This document shows, piece after piece, positions 52,441 through 61,514 of a stretch of 64,000 bases of DNA (within the stretch, counting starts at the first letter, position 1; every line of letters begins with the position of its first letter). The stretch is from Neorhizobium sp. UBA3556. GTDB taxonomy: Bacteria > Pseudomonadota > Alphaproteobacteria > Rhizobiales > Rhizobiaceae. The position numbers were made by a program, and so were the translations under genes. The notes beneath the pieces were generated by a model. The model worked only from the letters and a program-made list of their open reading frames with translations, searched no databases and was not told the origin of the DNA. The stretch lies in contig DFNX01000010.1 in assembly GCA_002376235.1 (NCBI GenBank), positions 379,691-443,690 on the forward strand. The letters run 5' to 3'.

Positions 52441-52500
52441 GTCGTGAGCCTCCTCCGCTCATTTCATCTGGGGGCTTGTCATAGGGCGCAAGCATATGTA

Positions 52501-52538
52501 GTGTCAATTAGTGAATTCATGGTTTCATATAGTGATAC
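52501..52538. promoter_or_regulatory. Tandem imperfect palindromes in the dgoK/aldolase divergent promoter
   Basis: Two sites of the form GTnTCA-N2TAG-TGA: GTGTCA-ATTAG-TGAATT (52501-52517) and GTTTCA-TATAG-TGATAC (52522-52538). Their centres are 21 bp apart, two helical turns. They lie in the 117-bp gap between divergent dgoK and the plus operon, consistent with binding by the operon's IclR-type fusion regulator. Confidence 0.5.
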
Positions 52539-52557
52539 TTCATTGGGAGGTGAAGAA

Positions 52558-53466
52558 ATGGCAACTGGTCTGAAGGGCATCTTGCCTGTTCTGCCGACGC
52601 CCTTTTTGGCGGATGGCGGTGTTGATGAGGCGGGAATGTCGCGACTGGTGCGGTTCGCCCTCGATCAGGGCGTGGATGGTGTCGTATTCCCTGGTTTCGC
52701 CAGTGAGGTGGAAAATCTCACGACAGAAGAGCGTGCCAAACTCTTGAAGATCGTTGTTGCCAGCGTGGCGGGTCGGGTGCCTGTGGTTGCCGGTGCAAGC
52801 GCCGCTGATTGGCGCGACGTGGTAGAGCATGGCCGGATCGCAGCGGATCTCGGTATTCGTCATCTGATGGTGCAGCCGCCGAAGTCGGTAGGCACCGATG
52901 CAGCTGCCCTTATCGAATTTCTTGGCAAGGTGGTCGAGGCTCTGCCGGAGGTGGAGATCATCCTCCAGAATGCGCCGGCCCCTCGCGGTTCAGATCTGAC
53001 GCCGCAGGCGATCGTCGAGATCATCCGCGCCTTGCCGCGTGTTGCCTATGTCAAGGAAGAGACCTTGCCTGCCGGGCCGGCCATCAGCCACATCATCAGT
53101 CATGCGCCGGAAAGTCTGAAAGGTGTGATTGGCGGCGGTGGCGCGCGGTATATTCTCGACGAATATGCGCGTGGTGCGACCGCCGCGATGCCTGCTCTGG
53201 AGATCGCCGGCGAACATGTGGCGATTGACCGGGCACTTAGCGCCGGCAAACGCGATGAGGCACGCCAAATCTATGTTCGCACCCTGCCGCTACTCGTCCT
53301 GCAGGCGGTCTATCGCATGCGGCTGACCAAGCATGTGCTGGCGCGCCGGGGGGTGATCGAGGGCGTCGGTGTACGCGCCCCGACACCGGATCTCGATGCT
53401 GCGGCCATTGCTGACATCGATGCAAACCTGGTTGAACTCGGCCTTCTGGCTCCGGAGGCTGCATGA
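52558..53466 (+). CDS. Dihydrodipicolinate-synthase-family aldolase or dehydratase
   Basis: 302-residue class I aldolase-family protein. The Schiff-base Lys is in VAYVKEETLPAG (about 162). The segments LPVLPTPFLADGGVDEAG and FPGFASEVENLTTEE are family-like. The usual active-site Tyr of the YNxP motif is replaced (ILQNAPAPRGSDL), so it is not a true DapA; related proteins act on 2-keto-3-deoxy sugar acids. The ATG at 52558 follows GGGAGGTGAAGAA. It is the first gene of the operon and probably acts on the product of the next enzyme. Confidence 0.82.
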   Translation: MATGLKGILPVLPTPFLADGGVDEAGMSRLVRFALDQGVDGVVFPGFASEVENLTTEERAKLLKIVVASVAGRVPVVAGASAADWRDVVEHGRIAADLGIRHLMVQPPKSVGTDAAALIEFLGKVVEALPEVEIILQNAPAPRGSDLTPQAIVEIIRALPRVAYVKEETLPAGPAISHIISHAPESLKGVIGGGGARYILDEYARGATAAMPALEIAGEHVAIDRALSAGKRDEARQIYVRTLPLLVLQAVYRMRLTKHVLARRGVIEGVGVRAPTPDLDAAAIADIDANLVELGLLAPEAA

Positions 53467-54629
53467 ACAGCCCCATCGCAACCATTGAGGTTTTTACTCT
53501 CACCCAGCCGCGCAAGGTGCCTTATCTCGGCGCATTGCGGGAAGGAGAGGTAGTTAATCCGAACGGGTATATCGTTCGCAAGGGTAACCGCACGGTTTAT
53601 CCAACCTTCGACCGCAGCGTTCTCGTCCGTATGACGACGCAGGCTGGTACGGTTGGCTGGGGTGAAACCTATGGCATCGTCGCGCCCGGTGCAGTTGCCG
53701 CTCTGATCAACGATCTTCTCGCCGGCTTCGTTATCGGTCGCGTCGCATCGGACCCGTCCGCTATCTATGACGATCTCTACGACATGATGCGGGTGCGCGG
53801 TTATACCGGCGGCTTTTATGTTGATGCGCTGGCTGCCCTCGATATCGCGCTGTGGGATATTGCCGGCCAGGAAGCGGGCAAGTCCGTGCGCGACCTCCTG
53901 GGCGGCGGGGTCGAAAATTTTCCGGCCTATGTGTCGGGTCTGCCGGAAAAGACGCTGCAGGCGCGTGGAGAGTTGGCAAAATACTGGCAGGATCGCGGGT
54001 TTGACGCCTTCAAGTTCGCAACGCCGGTGGCCGATGACGGCCCGGCAGCCGAAATGGAAAACCTGCGCAAGGTTTTGGGGCCTGGCGCAAAAATCGCTGC
54101 CGACATGCATTGGAACCAAACGCCTGAACGGGCGCTGGAGCTGATTGCCGAAATGGCGCCGTTCGATCCGTGGTTTGCCGAGGCGCCGGTCTGGACAGAA
54201 GATATCGCCGGACTCGAAAAGGTATCCAAAGGCACCGATATTCCGATCGCAGTCGGCGAGGAATGGCGCACCCATTGGGACATGCGCGCCCGTATCGAGC
54301 GTTGCCGCATTGCTATCGTGCAGCCGGAAATGGGTCACAAGGGCATTACCAATTTCATCCGCATCGGTGGACTTGCCACTGAGCACGGTATCGACGTGAT
54401 CCCGCATGCCACGGTCGGTGCGGGTATATTTCTCGCCGCGAGCCTGCAGGCATCATCGACACTGCCGACGCTCAAGGGGCACGAATTCCAGCATTCGATC
54501 TTCGAACCGAACCGTCGCCTTCTTTCCGGTGACATGGATTGCCGCGAAGGTCTCTATCATCTGCCATCCGGGGCCGGGCTCGGGGTGAGGCCATCGGAGG
54601 TGGCGCTAGGTCTGCTTGAACGTATCTGA
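53463..54629 (+). CDS. Mandelate racemase/muconate-lactonizing-family sugar acid dehydratase
   Basis: 388-residue enolase-superfamily protein. The N-terminal cap is followed by a barrel with FDAFKFAT (base Lys region), KIAADMHWN (metal Asp plus adjacent His), WFAEAPVWTED (metal Glu), IPIAVGEEW (metal Glu) and VIPHATVG (catalytic His). These residues fit galactonate/galactarate-type acid-sugar dehydratases. The product would be a 2-keto-3-deoxy acid, matching the adjacent aldolase-like enzyme and dgoK. Overlaps the previous stop by 4 bp. The exact sugar acid is not known. Confidence 0.86.
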   Translation: MNSPIATIEVFTLTQPRKVPYLGALREGEVVNPNGYIVRKGNRTVYPTFDRSVLVRMTTQAGTVGWGETYGIVAPGAVAALINDLLAGFVIGRVASDPSAIYDDLYDMMRVRGYTGGFYVDALAALDIALWDIAGQEAGKSVRDLLGGGVENFPAYVSGLPEKTLQARGELAKYWQDRGFDAFKFATPVADDGPAAEMENLRKVLGPGAKIAADMHWNQTPERALELIAEMAPFDPWFAEAPVWTEDIAGLEKVSKGTDIPIAVGEEWRTHWDMRARIERCRIAIVQPEMGHKGITNFIRIGGLATEHGIDVIPHATVGAGIFLAASLQASSTLPTLKGHEFQHSIFEPNRRLLSGDMDCREGLYHLPSGAGLGVRPSEVALGLLERI

Positions 54630-54653
54630 ACTGGTTCTTTGGAGGAGGAAGCC

Positions 54654-55925
54654 ATGAACAAGAGAGTGAAAAGATTGGCGCTCGGCGCCGCGACTGCAGC
54701 TTTGATGACGATGGGCAGCTTTGCCCCGGCCATGGCCGACACGGTATTGAAATTCATTTCTTGGCAGACCGATGACGCCGGAACCGGTGAATGGTGGCAC
54801 TCGGCGATTGCTGAGTTCGAGAAACAGCATCCGGGCGTGAAGATAGAGTTCACCAAGGCCGAGCGCAGTTCCTATGCGGATACGATGACAACGCTGTTTG
54901 CCGCCAATCAGCCGCCGCAAATCGTCCATCTCGCGTCCTTCGAGTTCCAGATGTTTGCGGACAGCGGTTGGCTGGAGCCGCTCGATCCCTGGCTGAAGAA
55001 GGACGGCATCGACATGACCGGCTGGGCCGGCCAGAAGACATGCGAATGGAACGGCGAAACCGTCTGTATCATGACGAACTACTTCGGTTTCGTCATGGCC
55101 TACAACAAGAAGATCCTGGATGAAGCCGGCATTGCCGTGCCGAAGACCTATGACGAATTCCTGGCGGCGGCAAAGGCGACCACCAAGGATCTCAACGGCG
55201 ACGGCATCATCGACCAGTTCGGCACGGGCCATGAGACGAAAGGTGGTCCGGGCCAGTATCTCACCGAGATGCTGAACTACATCATCGACGCGGGCGCTTA
55301 TTGGACCGACAAGGACGGCAATATCACCATCGATACGCCTGAAATGGTCGAGGGCCTGACGCGCTGGAAGACCGTCATGAAGAGCGGCGTCAGCCCGGTC
55401 GACATGAGCGCCAGTGACGTGCGCAAGCTGTTTGCTGATGGCAAGATGGCCATGCGTCTGGACGGGCCGTGGCTTTACGGCACGACTGAAAAGGGTTCGG
55501 CCAAGAGCGATATCGTCTATGTCGCGCCGCCCTTCACGCCACCGCTTGGTGGATCGTCAAATGTGCTGGCCATGCCGTCCGATATTCCAGACGACCAGAA
55601 GCAGCTTGTCTGGGATTTCATAAAGCTAACAATGACGCCGGAATTCCAGCGCAGCTATGCGACGATGGGCGGGAATACGCCGCCAAGCCCAAAGGCCGAT
55701 GTCTCCGGCGTGGAGAAGACCATTCCGCATTTCCCGGTTCTACTTGCAACAATGAAGGCGGCATCCGAGAAGGGGATCGACCGCGTTCCGACCGGGCTTG
55801 AGCTCTATTACAACGAGTTCAGCAAGATGATCATGGAGGAGAGCCAGCGGATGATTATCCAGGATCTCGATCCGGCAGCGGTAGCCAAGACCATGCAGGC
55901 CAAGGCCGAGTCCATCAAGGGCTGA
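54654..55925 (+). CDS. Sugar ABC transporter substrate-binding protein (family 1)
   Basis: 423-residue periplasmic protein with a Sec signal (LALGAATAALMTMGSFAPAMA, cleavage about residue 31). The mature part shows family 1 features: TVLKFISWQTDDAGTGEWWH, FEFQMFADSGWLEPLDPWLK and GPWLYGTTEKG. The ATG at 54654 follows GGAGGAGGAAG. Together with the next three genes it forms an ABC importer; the sugar is probably the substrate of the surrounding oxidative enzymes. Confidence 0.9.
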   Translation: MNKRVKRLALGAATAALMTMGSFAPAMADTVLKFISWQTDDAGTGEWWHSAIAEFEKQHPGVKIEFTKAERSSYADTMTTLFAANQPPQIVHLASFEFQMFADSGWLEPLDPWLKKDGIDMTGWAGQKTCEWNGETVCIMTNYFGFVMAYNKKILDEAGIAVPKTYDEFLAAAKATTKDLNGDGIIDQFGTGHETKGGPGQYLTEMLNYIIDAGAYWTDKDGNITIDTPEMVEGLTRWKTVMKSGVSPVDMSASDVRKLFADGKMAMRLDGPWLYGTTEKGSAKSDIVYVAPPFTPPLGGSSNVLAMPSDIPDDQKQLVWDFIKLTMTPEFQRSYATMGGNTPPSPKADVSGVEKTIPHFPVLLATMKAASEKGIDRVPTGLELYYNEFSKMIMEESQRMIIQDLDPAAVAKTMQAKAESIKG

Positions 55926-55939
55926 CCCGTCACCAGGGC

Positions 55940-55964
55940 ATGGCCCGCCTTGCGGGCCATGGGC
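55940..55964 (+). other. Intercistronic hairpin after the binding-protein gene
   Basis: ATGGCCCGCC-TTGC-GGGCCAT forms a stem of about 8-10 bp right after the binding-protein stop (55925), followed by GGGCAA. Such hairpins often protect the upstream mRNA part so that the binding protein is made in excess. No T-run follows, so full termination is unlikely. Confidence 0.5.
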
Positions 55965-55990
55965 AATCAAAGCATTCGGAGGAGACATCC

Positions 55991-56917
55991 ATGACCGACA
56001 CCGTTCAGGCGGGGCGGCGCAAGTTCTTTGACCTTGCGCGTCCCAGCCGGCAGCATCTTCTTGGCTATATCCTGATCGCTCCGGCGGTGTTGATGGTTGC
56101 CGCCATCATCGTCTGGCCGCTGATCCTGGCGATCGACCTGTCCTTTCAGCAGGTCAAGATACCGAGGCTCGGCGGCGCCAGCCGCCCGTTCTCGGTGAGC
56201 AACTATGTCTGGCTGTTTTCGTCGCAGGAATTCTGGCTGGCCTGCTGGGTGACGCTCAAGCTCGTGGTCGTTGTGACTGCCGGTAGCGTTGCGGTCGGCT
56301 TGAGCACGGCGCTTCTCGTCAACAACCGTTTCGAGGGTCGCACCGTTGCCCGGCTCGGCATGGCGCTGCCCTGGGCTGTGCCGGAGATCATCGCGGTCGT
56401 CATCTTTGCCTGGATGTTCGACACGTCGTTCGGCCTGTTCGGCTGGCTGGCGATAAAGCTCGGCTTCACCGACCAGATGATCCCTTGGGTCAGCAGTTCG
56501 ACAGCGGCTTTCTGGGCTGTCGCAATCACCATGGTGTGGAAGGGGTTCCCCTTCGTCTCGATCATGTGCCTTGCGGGCCTGCAGTCCATCCCATCCGATT
56601 ATTACGCTGCCGCCAAGGTGGATGGTGCTAGCAGCTTTCAGCGGTTCCGCTGGATCACCATGCCGCTTCTGATGCCGGTTCTGGGCGTCACGCTGGTGCT
56701 CACGCTGCTTTGGGTGTTCCGGGATTTTTCCATCATCAAGGTGCTGACCGGCGGCGGGCCGCTGCGCTCGACGCAGACATTGTCGATCATGACCTACGAT
56801 CAGGCTTTCCAGTATCACAATTTCGGCCGCGCCGCCGCGGTCGGTGTCCTGACGTTGGTTATCTGCATTATCGCCAGTCTGCTGATGCTCGGCCGACGTT
56901 CTAAATCCATCTATTAA
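55991..56917 (+). CDS. Sugar ABC transporter permease (MalF/UgpA type)
   Basis: 308-residue permease with about six membrane helices (first LLGYILIAPAVLMVAAIIVW). The EAA loop is YYAAAKVDGASSFQRFRWIT. The ATG at 55991 has GGAGGAGAC upstream. The 65-bp gap before it contains a short GC-rich hairpin (GGCCCGCCTTGCGGGCC near 55940), perhaps tuning expression of the binding protein. Confidence 0.9.
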   Translation: MTDTVQAGRRKFFDLARPSRQHLLGYILIAPAVLMVAAIIVWPLILAIDLSFQQVKIPRLGGASRPFSVSNYVWLFSSQEFWLACWVTLKLVVVVTAGSVAVGLSTALLVNNRFEGRTVARLGMALPWAVPEIIAVVIFAWMFDTSFGLFGWLAIKLGFTDQMIPWVSSSTAAFWAVAITMVWKGFPFVSIMCLAGLQSIPSDYYAAAKVDGASSFQRFRWITMPLLMPVLGVTLVLTLLWVFRDFSIIKVLTGGGPLRSTQTLSIMTYDQAFQYHNFGRAAAVGVLTLVICIIASLLMLGRRSKSIY

Positions 56918-56927
56918 GGAGGCCTTG

Positions 56928-57758
56928 ATGAGACGCACATTGGCACAAAGCCTCGCCCTTTATGCTACAGTGATCTTCACGCTGGTGATGATCCTTTTCC
57001 CTGTCTATTGGCTGTTGGTCACGGCCCTGTCCACCACCGACGAGCTTTATCGTCTGCCGCCAACTTTCTGGCCGGACAATCCGCAATGGGATGTATTCGC
57101 CCGCGTCTGGGCCGCAAAGCCGATCCTGCTCTGGCTGTGGAATTCGATGCTGGCGGCGGTTGGTTCGGTGGCACTTTCCATGCTGGTTTCGGTCAGTGCC
57201 GGTTATGCATTGTCGCGCTATTCGATGCGTGGCGGTGCAACGATGGGGCTCTTCGTCCTCACGGCCAAGATGTTGCCAGCCACGCTCTTGGTCATCCCGT
57301 TGTTCTCGATCTTTTCAAGTTTTGGCCTGATCGGAAGCCTCTGGACGCTGGTGCTCGCACATTCAACGATGATCATTCCCTTCGCGACATGGATGCTGAA
57401 AGGGTATTTCGACACGATCCCGAAAGAACTTGAGCAGGCGGCCATGGTCGATGGCTGCTCGCCGATCGGGGCAATGGTGCGTGTGGTCCTGCCGATTGCC
57501 ACGCCGGGTCTTGCCGCAACCGCGCTCTATGCCTTCGTGCTCAGTTGGGCCGATTACGCCTATGCGCGGACCTTCCTGGTCAATTCACCCGACAACTGGA
57601 CGGCCAATCTCGGCATCACCACGATGCAGGGCGAATATGTCACCTACTGGAATGACATCGCCGCCGCATCGGTATTCATCGCTCTGCCGATCATCGCAAT
57701 CTACCTGTTCCTTGAACGTTATTTGGTCGGCGGCCTTACCGCTGGCGCGGAGAAATAA
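56928..57758 (+). CDS. Sugar ABC transporter permease (MalG/UgpE type)
   Basis: 276-residue permease with about six helices (SLALYATVIFTLVMILFPVY first). The EAA loop ELEQAAMVDGCSPIGAMVRV is conserved. The ATG at 56928 follows AAGGAGGCC, 10 bp after the first permease. It is the partner of the upstream permease. Confidence 0.9.
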   Translation: MRRTLAQSLALYATVIFTLVMILFPVYWLLVTALSTTDELYRLPPTFWPDNPQWDVFARVWAAKPILLWLWNSMLAAVGSVALSMLVSVSAGYALSRYSMRGGATMGLFVLTAKMLPATLLVIPLFSIFSSFGLIGSLWTLVLAHSTMIIPFATWMLKGYFDTIPKELEQAAMVDGCSPIGAMVRVVLPIATPGLAATALYAFVLSWADYAYARTFLVNSPDNWTANLGITTMQGEYVTYWNDIAAASVFIALPIIAIYLFLERYLVGGLTAGAEK

Positions 57759-57760
57759 GC

Positions 57761-58843
57761 ATGGCCAATATTTCAATTCGCAATGTCAGCAAGTCTTATG
57801 GCGCGCTGAACGTGCTCAGACCCTTTTTGCTGGAAATCGAAAATGGAGAGTTTGTCGTGCTGGTCGGTCCCTCCGGCTGCGGCAAGTCTACCATGCTGAA
57901 GATCCTTGCAGGTCTTGAGCCTGCCACCGAAGGCCAGATCTTCATCGGCGACCGCGAAGTGACAGATCTCGCTCCCGGCGACCGTGATATTGCCATGGTG
58001 TTTCAGAACTACGCGCTTTATCCCCATCTGACAGTGCGCCAGAATATTGGTTTTGGCCTCAAAATGCGCGGCACCGACAAGGCAGAGATTGACCGGCGCG
58101 TCGATGATGCGGCGCGTATTCTGGAAGTAACACCTTATCTCGACCGAAGACCCAAGGACTTGTCGGGCGGTCAGCGCCAGCGTGTGGCACTGGGGCGCGC
58201 TATCGTTCGCCAGCCGCAGGCATTTCTGATGGACGAGCCGCTTTCCAATCTCGATGCAAAGCTGCGTGTCAACATGCGCGCAGAAATCGGTGCGCTGCAC
58301 AAGCGTATCGGCGTCACGACCGTCTATGTGACCCACGATCAGGTCGAGGCGATGACGATGGCCGACCGTGTCGTTATCATGCAGGGAGGCATCATCCAGC
58401 AGATTGCCGCACCTGACGAGTTGTTCAATAACCCGGCCAATCTGTTTGTCGCCGGCTTCATCGGCTCGCCGGGTATGAACTTTCTGAATTCGGAATTGCG
58501 CGACGGCAAGCTCACCGCTTTCGGTCAGCATATCTCGTTACCGCGAGCCACCAGCGCTCAGGGCCCGGTGGTGGTGGGGCTTAGACCGGAACATCTCGTT
58601 CTGGGCGATGCCCCCGTCACCTTTGGTGTAAGGCCGACGCTGGTCGAAAGCCTGGGATCCGAAAAATACGTCTATTTCGATGCCGAGGGCACCCGGATCA
58701 CGGATGGCGAAGAAGGAAAGTCCAAGGGGTTGATCGCTCGCGTTTCGCATACGGGCAGCCTGCCGCGGGACGAAGAGATCAGGCTTGGCTTTGATCCCGC
58801 TCAGCTTTACCTTTTCGATGCGAAGACGGGTGAACGGCTATGA
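57761..58843 (+). CDS. ABC transporter ATP-binding protein (MalK/UgpC type)
   Basis: 360-residue ATPase with Walker A GPSGCGKST, signature LSGGQRQRVALGRA, Walker B AFLMDEPLSNLDAKLR, H-loop VTHDQVEAM, and a C-terminal TOBE-type regulatory domain (VVGLRPEHLVLGD). It lies 2 bp after the permease stop and overlaps the next gene by 4 bp. It resembles, but is distinct from, the ATPase at 16674. Confidence 0.92.
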   Translation: MANISIRNVSKSYGALNVLRPFLLEIENGEFVVLVGPSGCGKSTMLKILAGLEPATEGQIFIGDREVTDLAPGDRDIAMVFQNYALYPHLTVRQNIGFGLKMRGTDKAEIDRRVDDAARILEVTPYLDRRPKDLSGGQRQRVALGRAIVRQPQAFLMDEPLSNLDAKLRVNMRAEIGALHKRIGVTTVYVTHDQVEAMTMADRVVIMQGGIIQQIAAPDELFNNPANLFVAGFIGSPGMNFLNSELRDGKLTAFGQHISLPRATSAQGPVVVGLRPEHLVLGDAPVTFGVRPTLVESLGSEKYVYFDAEGTRITDGEEGKSKGLIARVSHTGSLPRDEEIRLGFDPAQLYLFDAKTGERL

Positions 58844-59823
58844 TCCTTGTTACGGGATCGTCCGGACGTGTCGGCCGCGCCGTTGTTGCTGCCTTGCGCG
58901 CCAAGGGCCGGAGAGTGCGTGGTTTCGATTTGCGTCCGTCAGGAGCGGATGGTGACGAAATTATCGGCTCGCTTGAGGATGCGGCCAAACTGGCAGAGGC
59001 TACTCACGGCGTCACTGATATCCTGCATCTCGGCGCTTTCATGTCCTGGGCGCCGGTAGACCGGGATCGTATGTTTGCGGTGAATGTCGAGGCTACGCGC
59101 CGACTGTTGGATGCCGCCTCGGCCGCAGGTGTACGTCGTTTCGTATTTGCCTCTTCCGGTGAGGTCTATCCGGAAAACTGCCCGGAATTCCTGCCGGTAA
59201 CCGAAGACCATCTGCTCAAGCCCAATTCACCCTATGGACTGACCAAGCTGCTTGGCGAAGAGATGGTGCGTTTTCATCAGCGGGTCGGCTCGATGGAAAC
59301 CGTTATTCTGCGCTTCTCGCACACGCAGGATGCTTCCGAATTGTTGGACGAAGACAGTTTCTTCTCTGGTCCACGCTTCTTTCTGCGCCCACGCATTCGC
59401 CAGCAAGAGCGTTTCGGGAACATGGCGGTGGCTGATCTTCTCAGGTCGAAAGATATAGGCTCGCCTGCCCATGTTCTGGCACGCAACCAGAACGGCCGGC
59501 CGTTTCGCATGCATATAACCGATACCCGCGACATGGTGAGTGGCATTCTTCTGGCCCTTGATCATCCCGATGCGGCGGGCGGTATTTTCAATCTGGGCGG
59601 AAATGAACCGGCAGACTTTTCCGAACTTTTGCCGCGCATGGCGGCGCTGACCGATTTGCCTGTCGTTACAGTCGATTTTCCCGGCGACGGCGTTTATTAC
59701 CACACCTCGAACGAGCGGATCAGAAACACGTTGGGGTTTGAGGCGGAATGGACGATCGACCGGATGCTGGAAGAGGCCGCCGTAGCAAGGCAACGGCGCC
59801 TCGCCGGGGAGACGAGGCAATGA
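58840..59823 (+). CDS. NAD-dependent epimerase/dehydratase-family dehydrogenase
   Basis: 327-residue extended short-chain dehydrogenase. NAD-binding ILVTGSSGRVGRAVV at the N-terminus; active-site Ser region FASSGEVYPE and YGLTK (YxxxK) near 115-145. Relatives oxidise sugars or uronates to lactones or epimerise nucleotide sugars; because an SMP-30 lactonase is encoded next, a sugar/uronate dehydrogenase role is favoured. Start and stop overlap both neighbours (ATGA-type). Confidence 0.8.
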   Translation: MILVTGSSGRVGRAVVAALRAKGRRVRGFDLRPSGADGDEIIGSLEDAAKLAEATHGVTDILHLGAFMSWAPVDRDRMFAVNVEATRRLLDAASAAGVRRFVFASSGEVYPENCPEFLPVTEDHLLKPNSPYGLTKLLGEEMVRFHQRVGSMETVILRFSHTQDASELLDEDSFFSGPRFFLRPRIRQQERFGNMAVADLLRSKDIGSPAHVLARNQNGRPFRMHITDTRDMVSGILLALDHPDAAGGIFNLGGNEPADFSELLPRMAALTDLPVVTVDFPGDGVYYHTSNERIRNTLGFEAEWTIDRMLEEAAVARQRRLAGETRQ

Positions 59824-61514
59824 AACCTGAGACACCGGGTGGCACAGCAGCACTGGCAAAAGGCCTGACCCTTCTGGACATGGTTGCCGATGCGCCCGAG
59901 CCTTTGCGTTTCGCCGAACTCCTGCGCGCGTCCGGCCTGCCAAAACCCACATTTGCCCGTATCCTGCGCACGTTGATCGCCTATGGGCTTGTGCGCCAGG
60001 ATGAAGCCCGTGGCACCTATGTGCTTGGGCAGCGCTTTCTCGAAATGTCCCATAAGGTCTGGGAGAGTTTCGATCTGGTTTCCGCGGCCACGCCGGAGCT
60101 CGAACGGTTGGCGGCCGAGCTCGGCGAGACGGTCGCATTGTGCCGGCTGGATGGCGTCATGGCGCAATATCTGGCCGAACGTTCACCCAACGGACTGTCC
60201 GTCCGGGTTGAAGTCGGCCGCCGCGTGCCGCTGCATTGCACCGCTCCCGGCAAGGCTCTTCTCGCATTCCAGGATCCTGCGGTGGGACGGTCGCTTATGG
60301 AGCGCCTGACGCTGGACCGCCAGACGCCACAGACAATCACCACTCTTGAAGGATTGCAGGCCGATCTGACCCTGACGAGGGCGCGGGGTTATTCCATTTC
60401 CTATGAGGAGCATCTGCTAAGTGTGAATTCGGTCGCTGCCCCCGTGATGGGACGCGACAATACGCCGATCGGTGTGCTCGTGGCGCTCGGCCCTTCTTCG
60501 CGCCTTGAGGCATCCAATATTCACCCCGTGGGGCGCGAACTGATCGCTGCTGCCCGTCGCATAACCGGCGCGGCAGGTGCTGTTGCCATCAGCTCGCGAC
60601 CCCGGCCACGCTCGGCAACGGGGAAACCGGCTGCCGAACTGAGCTGCATCCTGCCCTGGGGAGCACAGTTGGGTGAAAGCCCTGTCTGGCACGAGGCAGA
60701 GAATGCGCTCTACTGGGTTGATATCCTTCACCCCGCCGTTCATCGTTTCGATCCGGCAACGGGGCGCAACGATACCTGTGAAACGGGCAAGCTTGTCAGT
60801 GCTGTCATTCCGGTCTCGAAGGAGCGCCTGTTGGTCGCATCTCAGGACGGGCTGGAATGGCTTGATTTTGCTTCCGGTCGCCTTGCGCCTTTCGTCAGCC
60901 CGGAGGCCGACATTGCCGATAACCGCCTGAATGACGCAAAATGCGGGCCGGATGGTGCGATCTGGGTCGGTTCGATGCGTATCGATGCCTCCAAGCAGAC
61001 CGGTGCGCTTTATCGCGTCGATGAAACCGGAGCGTTTGAACGCAAGGAAAGTGGAATCATCGTCTCCAACGGCCTTGGCTGGAGCCCGGATGGCGGCACT
61101 TTTTACTTCGTCGATACGGTGCCTGGTCTAATCCACGCCTACGATTTCAATCCCGCGACCGGCACGCTTTGGGCGCGTCGGGAATTCGCCCGCATTCCGG
61201 TCGCCGATGGTCGGCCTGATGGTCTTGCCGTTGATGCGGAAGGCGGTGTCTGGTGCGCAATCTGGGATGGCTGGTGCGTGCGCCGTTACCTGCCCAATGG
61301 CAAGCTGGATCAGGTGATCGACATGCCGGTGCCGCGGCCGTCGAGCATCGCATTTGGCGGACCGGACCTTTCCACGCTCTTCATAACCAGCGCGCGCACT
61401 CGTCTGCCGGCCTCGACACTGGCCGATGCGCCACTATCCGGTGGCCTGTTCTCCTGTCGTCCCGGTGTTGCCGGGGCGCGCATCTCGTTGTTTGGGGGAA
61501 ATGATGAATCTTGA
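59820..61514 (+). CDS. Fusion of IclR-type regulator and SMP-30/gluconolactonase
   Basis: 564-residue two-part protein. Residues 1-260 are an IclR regulator: HTH LAKGLTLLDMVADAPEPLRF, LPKPTFARILRTLIAYGL, then the effector domain with VPLHCTAPGKALLAF and SVNSVAAPVMG. Residues about 280-560 are an SMP-30 lactonase beta-propeller with GAQLGESPVWHEAENALYWV (metal Glu), NRLNDAKCGPDGAIWVGSM (metal Asn/Asp) and DGLAVDAEGGVWCAIWDG. The lactonase would hydrolyse the lactone made by an adjacent dehydrogenase; the IclR part would control this operon. The reading frame is continuous, so the fusion is not a sequencing join seen as a gap. Confidence 0.88.
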   Translation: MKPETPGGTAALAKGLTLLDMVADAPEPLRFAELLRASGLPKPTFARILRTLIAYGLVRQDEARGTYVLGQRFLEMSHKVWESFDLVSAATPELERLAAELGETVALCRLDGVMAQYLAERSPNGLSVRVEVGRRVPLHCTAPGKALLAFQDPAVGRSLMERLTLDRQTPQTITTLEGLQADLTLTRARGYSISYEEHLLSVNSVAAPVMGRDNTPIGVLVALGPSSRLEASNIHPVGRELIAAARRITGAAGAVAISSRPRPRSATGKPAAELSCILPWGAQLGESPVWHEAENALYWVDILHPAVHRFDPATGRNDTCETGKLVSAVIPVSKERLLVASQDGLEWLDFASGRLAPFVSPEADIADNRLNDAKCGPDGAIWVGSMRIDASKQTGALYRVDETGAFERKESGIIVSNGLGWSPDGGTFYFVDTVPGLIHAYDFNPATGTLWARREFARIPVADGRPDGLAVDAEGGVWCAIWDGWCVRRYLPNGKLDQVIDMPVPRPSSIAFGGPDLSTLFITSARTRLPASTLADAPLSGGLFSCRPGVAGARISLFGGNDES

